Assembly: GCA_964533785.1 (NCBI GenBank)
Contig: CAZHNG010000365.1
Coordinates: 1 to 6,411, forward strand
Origin: JANQRV01 sp964533785
GTDB lineage: Bacteria; Bacteroidota; Bacteroidia; Chitinophagales; Saprospiraceae
Direction of reading: 5' to 3'
DNA: 6,411 nucleotides
A program made the translations under genes and the position numbers. Position 1 is the stretch's first letter, and each line of letters opens with the position of its first letter. Positions 1 to 5,852 of this stretch are shown piece by piece. The notes beneath the pieces are model-generated. The model was given only the letters and a program-made list of their open reading frames with translations, had not been told where the DNA came from and did no database searches.

Positions 1-133
1 TAGCCTCCCGAACTATACCTGTTATTTAATGCCCGAGGCACTAGAAGTTAGACTAAAAAATCTAACTAATTGACAATCAAGGGAAATTATTTATTCTGAA
101 AAATTGATATCCATCGAATATCAGCGTTTTGTT

Positions 134-175
134 GTCTAAAATCTAGCATCTAGCGTCTAGTGTCAAAAGTCCAAA
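134..175. repeat. Array of six imperfect heptamers (RTCTARN-like)
   Basis: Read in register from 134, the sequence divides into GTCTAAA, ATCTAGC, ATCTAGC, GTCTAGT, GTCAAAA and GTCCAAA. The two central units are identical and the outer ones drift. The strict 7-nt period is not expected in random AT-rich DNA. It does not encode a plausible peptide and has no spacers, so it is not a CRISPR array. I have an impression of similar (G/A)TCTA(A/G)N strings between genes of other Bacteroidota, but no function is known to me. Confidence 0.6.
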
Positions 176-212
176 CTGTAAGTAAGTTATGAAAACATAA
201 ACAAAAAGTTTC

Positions 213-280
213 CACCGCGAAGAACACTAAGAGAAGCGAAGTCATTTTTTACTTAGCGTTTCTTGGCGAACTTAGTGGTG
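213..280. repeat. Inverted repeat with 9-10 nt periodic arms (CRCNAAG units)
   Basis: The left arm (213-242) and the reverse complement of the right arm (251-280) align without gaps over 30 nt with 21 matches. They flank an 8-nt T-rich loop (243-250). Each arm is a series of three units ending in AAG. The left arm has CGCGAAG at 216, CACTAAG at 225 and AGCGAAG at 235. The right arm has CTTAGCG at 252, CTTGGCG at 262 and CTTAGTG at 271. Unit spacing is 9 or 10 nt. The hairpin lies 57 nt before the start codon at 338. It could be a mobile palindromic repeat or, less likely, a terminator for an upstream gene. The architecture resembles that of the larger element at 4583-4859. Confidence 0.6.
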
Positions 281-337
281 ATTAACTTCATTGGTTTTTC
301 AAAATTTTGATAAAAAGATAGTTAAAACAGATGAACT

Positions 338-910
338 ATGAAAAGTGCTGTTTGGTTATTTGTCCTATGTTCAATCGTAATGGCTTGTAAGACCGAGTTA
401 AATTACGAAGATTGGAAAGCAAAAGAACTAGCCAAAAACCTACGTCAGGACTCGCTTTTCCTGGGTATTCACCTGAATATGACTTCCAAAGACTTTTACG
501 GGCATTGTTGGCAATTGAACAAAAAAGGTATTCTTAGGGATGGTGCCGCCAACACAACTGCTTATTATGATCTAACCGAACTGAAACATCCTGCCGGTTT
601 TGAATTCTATCCGCGTTTTACGGATGACGTGATCACTGCCATGCCAGTATCGATAAGATACAAAGGCTGGGCGCCCTGGAACAAGCATTTGTCAGCCAGT
701 AAATTGATAGAAGACGTCAAACAAATGCTGGAAGTTTGGTACGATGTGGATTTTGTTCCTATTGAATCTCCTGCCCAATACGGAAAAGCTTACCTCAATA
801 TTTCTGGTAACCGAAAGACAATCATCTATTATTCCAACGATGATAAGGTGGATGTTTTACACACCGACCTGACAGCAGAAGAGGATGTGCCAAACGTTAT
901 TATAAGGTAA
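338..910 (+). CDS. Hypothetical lipoprotein, 190 aa
   Basis: I do not recognise a named family. The N-terminus is a short lipoprotein signal peptide: a lysine, a hydrophobic stretch, then the lipobox VMAC with the lipidated cysteine at residue 17, so the product is predicted to be membrane-anchored outside the cytoplasm. The mature part looks globular and well ordered. It has an NMTSKDFYGHCWQLNKKG stretch (about 47-64), a GWAPWN motif (110-115) and a predicted mixed alpha/beta make-up. These aromatic and Cys/Trp-rich motifs look like conserved family features, but no catalytic site is evident. The start at 338 is fixed by an in-frame TGA at 332-334, six bases upstream. The gene stands alone: about 150 bp and a perfect palindrome separate it from the next gene. 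The stop is TAA at 908-910. That this is a real gene is nearly certain; its function is unknown. Confidence 0.85.
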   Translation: MKSAVWLFVLCSIVMACKTELNYEDWKAKELAKNLRQDSLFLGIHLNMTSKDFYGHCWQLNKKGILRDGAANTTAYYDLTELKHPAGFEFYPRFTDDVITAMPVSIRYKGWAPWNKHLSASKLIEDVKQMLEVWYDVDFVPIESPAQYGKAYLNISGNRKTIIYYSNDDKVDVLHTDLTAEEDVPNVIIR

Positions 911-940
911 GGGGACAATAAATTGTTTTAGAACTGTCTG

Positions 941-987
941 TGAACAAATCAGCGACGTTGCTCCGAGCAACGTCGCTGATTTGTTCA
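941..987. repeat. Perfect 23-bp inverted repeat (hairpin, possible terminator)
   Basis: Bases 941-963 and 965-987 are exact reverse complements separated by a single C. In RNA this would fold as a stem of about 21 bp with a small CUCCGAG-type loop. The core of each arm is GC-rich (GCGACGTTGCTC and its complement) and the outer part is AT-rich. The element begins 31 nt after the stop of the gene at 338-910 and ends 77 nt before the next start, so it is placed like a terminator. However, no T-run follows it on either strand, so it is not a canonical intrinsic terminator. A dispersed palindromic repeat is an equally good reading. Confidence 0.75.
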
Positions 988-1064
988 TGACGTATGTTTC
1001 CAGGATAATTCGAATGCCTGAAAACACTAATCATATTTTCCTTGTCCATCATTCACGTTAATAT

Positions 1065-3508
1065 ATGCCACAAAACACAGTTAAACCAACGAAAAAGCTC
1101 ATCAAGTACTTACTACTTTCACTACTTTGTGCAATTAGTGCTCTTCTGCAAGGACAAGACACGCTGAACACCCTTATTCAGATCGGGAACCAAGACATGG
1201 AAAACATCAAGAAGGCAGTCCTCTCCGGAAAAGTTTCCAACCCCGAAACCGGAGAAGTTTTGATCGGCGCCACCGTATACGTAACCAATTTGGACGTTGG
1301 TACCGTAACGAATGACAGCGGCTTCTACGCTTTAATACTCCCGGTTGGCAGACACGAAATAATATTCAGTAGCATTGGTTTACTGGAAACCAAAAGAACG
1401 GTTGATCTATACACAGACGGGGTTTTGGATATAGGGTTGGAGGAACGGTCTTATAGTTTGGAAGAAATCGTGGTGCGGGCCAAGCCAAACGACCAGAATA
1501 TTGCCAATGTAAAAACGGGGGTGATTGAATTAAGTGTACGGGATATCAGTACCTTGCCCTCTTTGCTGGGTGAGGTGGATGTGATGAATAGCCTGTTGCT
1601 TTTACCAGGTGTGAGTACGGCGGGAGAGGGAGCGGCGGGTATCAACGTACGTGGTGGCCGGATCGACCAGAATTTGGTGTTATTTGGTGGCGCGCAGTTG
1701 TTCAATACGTCCCACGCTTTGGGTTTATTTTCGGTTTTTAATCCGGATTTAGTAGGTGGCTTTACCTTATATAAAGGAAGCGTACCGGCACAATTTGGTG
1801 GCCGGACGGCTTCCGTACTGGATGTTGATATTCGGGACGGTGATTTTGACCGTTGGAAGATCAAGGGAGGGCTGGGCACGGTCAATGGCCGGCTGCTCGT
1901 TGAAGGGCCGCTCTCAAAAGGAAAACTTCTTTTCTATTGGGAGGAAGGTTATCCTATTCTAATTGGATCCTACGATTGGTGGAAAGGCCTGAGATCAATG
2001 ATAGCCGGGCAAACTTTCACGACTGGAACGGCGTATTAACCCACCGTATAAACGAAAACAATACCTTGCGGTTATCCCACAACAGTAGTCATGACTTTTT
2101 TCGTTATGCCCGGGAATTTGGGTATGAATGGGATACCCGGACGACTAGCATAGAATGGCAGCGTATCCTGAATGCCAACCTGTCTTCCACCACTTCCGCA
2201 ACGATTGGCAATTACGAAAGTAATTTATTCGAACCCGAAGGACCGGGGGCATTCAATTTCAAAAGTGGTCAGGAATACTATCAATTCAAACAAAATTTTT
2301 TCTTGAATATTCGTGATCAACACGCCATCCACTTCGGTGCTGAAGCTGTCCGGTATAATTCAAAACCCGATGAGATCAGTCCGAGGGGAGCGCTTTCGGC
2401 GATTAACAACCGTGCTGTCCGCAGGGAAAGGGGAAATGAACTGGCTTTATACTTCAATGATGAGATAGAGTTATCCACCCGGCTGGCCCTTTCGATCGGA
2501 TTGCGGTATAGCTATTTTGAGTCTACCGGGCCGGACACGGTTTTTACCTACCAGGAAGGAAGGCCGCTCCTGGAGGAAAATATTACGGATACTTTATTCT
2601 TTGGCCGGGGAGAGCAAATTCAATCTTACGGAGGATTTGAGCCGCGTCTGTCTTTACGCTACCGCTTGGGAAAAAACAATTCCCTGAAGCTCAGTTACAA
2701 CAGGATGCGGCAGTATATTCACCTGATTTCCAATACAACTGCCAGTACACCCGTCGATGTCTGGCAATTGAGTAACCGTTATATCCCGCCGCAAATTTCC
2801 GATAATTTCTCTCTCGGCTATTTTCACAATTTTTCCGACAAGACGATCGAAACATCAATTGAAACGTTCTACCGCTCCATTGACAACCTCGTCGATTATA
2901 AAGATTTCGCCGAATTATTGTTGAATCCGCACCTGGAAACCGAACTGCTGGTTGGAAAAGGGAGAGCCTACGGAGTGGAATTATTGTTTAAACGAAATTT
3001 CGGGCGTTTGACGGGGTGGGCTTCTTACACCTTTACTCGTTCATTGGTGAAAATAGCGGGCAGTGAAATTGCTCCCGCGGTGAACAACGGTGATTGGTAT
3101 CCGGCAAATTTCGACCGACCCCATGATTTCACTCTGGCGATGAATATCAAATCCGGTAAATACGTCGTTTTTGGGGCGAATTTTACCTACAGTACCGGTA
3201 TCCCGATTACCGGACTTGAATCCAGTTATGAAATCAACAGAACCATCGTACCGCATTTTCGCGAAAGAAATGCCTATCGTATTCCGGACTATTACCGGTT
3301 GGATCTTTCGATGACGGTAAACAGTAAAAAGCTGGTGGAGCGAAAATACCGGGGAAGTTTTACCATCGCCATTTACAATGTATTGGCGCGCGAAAATCCA
3401 TTTTCAGTGTATTACCAGCAACAGGCGAATTCCTTTATTCCCAGTGCTACCCGACTATCGGTGCTGGGTACGATCATTCCGGCTGTTACTTATAACTTTA
3501 GTTTTTAG
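1065..3508 (+). pseudogene. TonB-dependent receptor with carboxypeptidase-like regulatory domain, frameshifted
   Basis: TonB-dependent receptors are outer-membrane beta-barrels that import bound ligands using energy from TonB/ExbBD; the ligand here is unknown. In frame 1 there is a signal peptide (about 1-30, ending LLQG), a carboxypeptidase-regulatory-like beta domain (about 51-135, with ETGEVLIGATV and TNDSGFYAL), and a plug domain (about 150-258, with INVRGGRIDQN, TSHALGLFSVFNP and PAQFGGRTAS). After EGPLSKGK (residues 280-287) the frame becomes non-homologous and stops at 2037-2039. The rest of the barrel continues in another frame from about 1923 (KTSFLLGGR...) to the stop at 3506-3508, ending in phenylalanine as barrels do. 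One missing A in the AAAA run at 1922-1925 would restore a single 814-residue protein, normal for this subfamily. The gap to the DUF4249 gene is 3 nt, indicating one operon. The plug motif usually read as LxDGA is LFGGA here (207-210). Either a true pseudogene or a sequencing indel; family call is certain. Confidence 0.9.
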
Positions 3509-3511
3509 CCT

Positions 3512-4570
3512 ATGAAAGCTTTTGATGTTGTGTTATATGGTTTATTGGCCGCTCTCAGCCTCGGGTGTACGGAAGTCATTGAATTCGACACCGCCAGGGT
3601 AGGAGGGCAGTTGGTTGTTGACGGCCGTATTGCCGTTGGTAATGGCCCATTCAGGTTGAATTTGAGAGAAACCGCCACGGAAAATCGCAAGACTTTCCCC
3701 GTTACCGGCGCTGAGATCACCATTTTCGATGATGCCGGTCAATCGGAATCCTACCAGGAAATGGGGGACGGTGCCTATTTGCTTCACGCAAATGCTGTGC
3801 AAGGTAGAATAGGAGGAAACTATTACCTGGAAATCAGGCTCCCTAACGGAGAAATTTATCAGTCAAAACCGGAGACTATCCCACAACCTGCCGGAAAACA
3901 GGATTCCATAACTTATGATTTGGGAAAACAAGATTTCCTGAATCGCTTCGGTAATCCCATTCCTAGAAAAATTATCAATATTTATGTTGACGTCACCCTA
4001 AATGAAGAAACAAGGGAAGATTTCTTTCTGCGTTGGGATGTTGAAGAAGTTTATCGCATCACACCAACCTTTTTTCCCTGCGGGCTGTGCACACCTCCTC
4101 CCTCTTGCTATGTGTATGTATATACCAGTGCGCAGGATTTCACTTTATTTTAAGGTAGGAATATCCAGGCCCGCCAACTGAATCGGCAAAAGATTGCTTC
4201 CCAGATCGTCGATAATTCATTTGTCGAAAAACACTATTTCAACTCCTACATGGTATAAATGAGTGAAGACGCTTACCGCTATTGGAGTCAGGTTGATCAA
4301 TTGGTGTCTAATTCCGGTACCATATTCGATCCACCGCCCGCTCCAATCCGCAGCAATGTTTTTAACGTCAACAATCCCGAAGAATTCGTATTGGGCTACT
4401 TTGAAGCGGTTTCCATTGATACGGTGCGTCGTGCGTTCTTTGCTCCTGATGTAGAACCTCCGAATCCGTTAGACTGTCTCTACGCACCCTGGCGAAGGGA
4501 TTATCCGCCAAGGTGTCTGGATTGTATCTCCGTACCGAATAGTACGTTTGAACGACCGGATTATTTCTAG
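3512..4570 (+). pseudogene. DUF4249 family lipoprotein with two in-frame stop codons
   Basis: DUF4249 proteins are Bacteroidota lipoproteins, commonly encoded directly after a TonB-dependent receptor of the type found upstream. Their molecular function is not established. The N-terminus has a lipobox LSLGC with Cys19, followed by typical family features: LVVDGRI (about 34-40), FPVTGAEITIFDDAG (about 62-76), and a YYLEIRLPNGEIYQSKPETIP stretch (partly shown by LEIRLPNG). A Cys/Pro-rich CGLCTPPPSC loop follows. The frame is interrupted by TAA at 4151-4153 (codon 214) and TAA at 4256-4258 (codon 249). The 34 codons between, and those after, continue the same protein: HYFNSYMV, then MSEDAYRYWSQVDQL, GTIFDPPPAPIR and VLGYFEAVS, ending with a Cys-containing tail and TAG at 4568-4570. 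Without the stops the product would be 352 residues. Each lesion fits a single substitution with no loss of frame. The ATG at 4259 right after the second stop could restart translation, but the fragment would lack a signal peptide. Confidence 0.88.
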
Positions 4571-4582
4571 GGGGGAGGGGAG

Positions 4583-4859
4583 GAGACTTCGTCTTTGTTT
4601 TGAACCATAGAGGGCATAAAAGGCATGGAGGTTTATTGTATTATGAACTTCCTTACGGAAGTTATAATATATCTATATCCCTTTGATTGAGATTTAGGTT
4701 ACTCCCTAAGCATTAGTAAGATCCCATGTAACATCAATATCCAAAGCAACGACTAATTATTATTTCTACACGAAAAGTAGACATAAACAAAATTCAAAAA
4801 AAACTCTATGTCCTGCATGTCCTCTATGTTTCAATAAAAACTTTGAGAGACGAAGTCTC
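4583..4859. repeat. 277-bp inverted-repeat element with 9-nt periodic arms
   Basis: The outermost 12 bp are perfect inverted repeats: GAGACTTCGTCT at 4583-4594 and AGACGAAGTCTC at 4848-4859. Inside these lies a second inverted repeat of about 33 bp (4601-4634 and 4801-4833). It is made of 9-nt units: CATAGAGGG, CATAAAAGG and CATGGAGGT on the left. On the right, read as reverse complement, the units are CATAGAGGA, CATGCAGGA and CATAGAG. About 165 bp of AT-rich sequence, including a further hairpin, separates the arms. The layout resembles a small non-autonomous mobile element or a palindromic repeat. No open reading frame of a transposase and no clear target-site duplication were found, so mobility is inference. 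It starts 13 bp after the DUF4249 stop codon. Confidence 0.65.
4641..4667. repeat. Small hairpin inside the repeat element
   Basis: AACTTCC (4646-4652) pairs with GGAAGTT (4657-4663) around a TTAC loop. The stem continues with TTAT (4641-4644) against ATAA (4664-4667) if G4645 is bulged, giving 11 base pairs. It sits just inside the left periodic arm of the larger element. No T-run follows, so a terminator is unlikely; a structural part of the repeat is the simpler reading. Confidence 0.5.
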
Positions 4860-4996
4860 GAAAAATACCAGCTCTGCCAACACCTTACAAAAAGCTAACC
4901 GACCAATTTTCTTAAAGCCGTATTTTTACATTCTTATTCAAACTGGTTAATTTTGCTAATTGTATTTCAAGACAATATATCCAACTTTAACTAAAA

Positions 4997-5004
4997 TACT
5001 TTTG
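4997..5004 (+). promoter_or_regulatory. Possible Bacteroidota -7 box (TACTTTTG)
   Basis: The octamer matches the Bacteroidota housekeeping -7 consensus TAnnTTTG exactly and lies two bases before the ATG of the DUF1080 gene. No TTTG was found at the expected distance upstream for the -33 element. If used, transcription would start at or next to the ATG, giving a leaderless or nearly leaderless message. In AT-rich DNA the match may be chance. Confidence 0.25.
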
Positions 5005-5006
5005 TA

Positions 5007-5843
5007 ATGAACAAGCCATTTTATATGATACTAGTTCTAACCTTATTGTATAGCACTTCCTTCGCTCAGGAAGTGAAGCCCGTCGATTGGGAAGAGCTGA
5101 GAAAGACAGAGCCCTGGAAGAAGACCGAAGTTTGGGAACCCGTACCCGAAAAAGTAGTACCGGGTTATTGGACGGCACCACCCTCGGACGCGATCGTACT
5201 TTTTGGCGGCAAAGACCTGTCTCACTGGCATAAGCCTAAGTACGCTTACGGGGTCAGCATGGACAATGTGCAAGACATCCTCAATGCCAAGGTGAATAAC
5301 CCGACGCATACTGCTCCAGAATGGACGGTGAAAGACGGTGCCCTGGTTGTTAAACCGGGAGGTGGGGCAATTGAAACTAAACAAGCTTTTGGCGATGTGC
5401 AATTGCACCTGGAGTGGCTCTCGCCGACGGATCCTGGGAAAGAAGGGCAGGCGTACAGCAACAGCGGAGTCTTCTTGATGGGCTTGTACGAAGTGCAAAT
5501 CCTCAACTCATACGAAAACAAGACCTATCCCAACGGGCAGGCGGGATCGATCTATAAGCAGTCTATACCCATGGTGAACGCCTCCCGTCCGCCCGGAGAA
5601 TGGCAATCTTACGATATCGTTTTTATGGCACCCCGGTTTGACGATGCCGGTAATCTTGAGAAACCTGCTTATATCACTGTATTTCACAACGGGGTATTGA
5701 TCCAAAATAACTTTGAACTAAAGGGGCCTGCTATATACATTGGCGAGCCTTCCTACATCCCACACCCGGAAAAATTACCCTTGTTGCTACAAGATCACGG
5801 CGATAAGGTTCGTTTCCGAAATATATGGATTAGAGAATTGTAA
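5007..5843 (+). CDS. Exported DUF1080 (3-keto-disaccharide hydrolase-like) protein, 278 aa
   Basis: The protein has a Sec signal peptide (about 1-20, ending TSFA before Q21) and a single DUF1080 domain, a concanavalin-like jelly-roll fold. Family members are annotated as 3-keto-disaccharide hydrolases that cleave oxidised sugars, but many remain untested and the substrate here is unknown. Family features are visible in order: AIVLFGGKDLSHW (62-74), WTVKDGALVVKPGGG (106-120), YSNSGVFLMGLYEVQILNS (150-168), GEWQSYDIVF (197-206), and the closing strand DHGDKVRFRNIWIREL (263-278). The length is typical of single-domain members. The first ATG is chosen because it keeps the lysine before the hydrophobic core; the ATG at 5025 would remove it. 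No lipobox is present, so the product is probably periplasmic or secreted. The stop is TAA, and a haloperoxidase-like gene starts 9 nt later, suggesting co-transcription. No damage is seen. Confidence 0.88.
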   Translation: MNKPFYMILVLTLLYSTSFAQEVKPVDWEELRKTEPWKKTEVWEPVPEKVVPGYWTAPPSDAIVLFGGKDLSHWHKPKYAYGVSMDNVQDILNAKVNNPTHTAPEWTVKDGALVVKPGGGAIETKQAFGDVQLHLEWLSPTDPGKEGQAYSNSGVFLMGLYEVQILNSYENKTYPNGQAGSIYKQSIPMVNASRPPGEWQSYDIVFMAPRFDDAGNLEKPAYITVFHNGVLIQNNFELKGPAIYIGEPSYIPHPEKLPLLLQDHGDKVRFRNIWIREL

Positions 5844-5852
5844 AACATTCGA

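Larger units (their letters stand above)
1..337. other. Non-coding leader region with short-period repeats
   Basis: No convincing gene lies here. The frame starting at base 2 is open until a TGA at 71-73, so the last 23 codons of an upstream gene could be present, but the fragment is too short and featureless to assign. A small hairpin (AGTTAGA at 46-52, TCTAACT at 61-67, 8-nt loop) follows within this stretch and could belong to the end of that upstream unit, although no T-run follows it. The rest is AT-rich and holds the heptamer array at 134-175 and the hairpin at 213-280, which are listed separately. No good Bacteroidota -33/-7 promoter (TTTG, then TAnnTTTG) was found before the gene at 338. 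Confidence 0.6.
4571..5006. other. Non-coding region between the decayed operon and the DUF1080 gene
   Basis: There is no credible gene in these 436 bases. A purine run rich in G (4570-4585) follows the DUF4249 stop immediately. Most of the rest is the inverted-repeat element at 4583-4859. The final 147 bases are AT-rich and form the upstream region of the DUF1080 gene, with a possible -7 box just before its start. The nested hairpin at 4641-4667 lies inside the element. No tRNA-like or other recognisable RNA was seen. Confidence 0.6.

Noticed and set aside
2..73. C-terminal tail of an upstream gene
   Set aside because: The frame is open only for 23 codons to the window edge and shows no recognisable motif, so it cannot be supported as a gene.
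134..280. CRISPR array
   Set aside because: The units are 7 or 9-10 nt long with no 25-40 nt repeat/spacer alternation, and no cas gene is nearby.
331..333. ATG at 331 as an alternative start for the small lipoprotein
   Set aside because: It is in a different frame from the lipoprotein, and an in-frame TGA at 332-334 blocks any upstream extension.
1451..1885. 144-codon open frame on the minus strand
   Set aside because: It lies wholly within the TonB plug-domain coding sequence, has no family features, and is the antisense shadow of a well-supported gene.
1911..1930. Programmed -1 frameshift in the TonB receptor
   Set aside because: The in-frame codons TCA AAA GGA AAA CTT do not form a standard X XXY YYZ slippery heptamer and no strong hairpin was seen just downstream. 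An indel is simpler, and the partner gene is also damaged.
4151..4258. Reassignment of TAA to a sense codon
   Set aside because: TAA also ends the genes at 338-910 and 5007-5843 at positions where the proteins look complete, and no Bacteroidota lineage known to me reads TAA as sense.
4570..4585. G-quadruplex after the DUF4249 stop
   Set aside because: The purine run has only two G-runs of four or more followed by GG and G, so a stable four-run quadruplex is not supported.
5043..5498. 151-codon open frame on the minus strand
   Set aside because: It overlaps the intact DUF1080 gene and its translation shows no recognisable domain or export signal.
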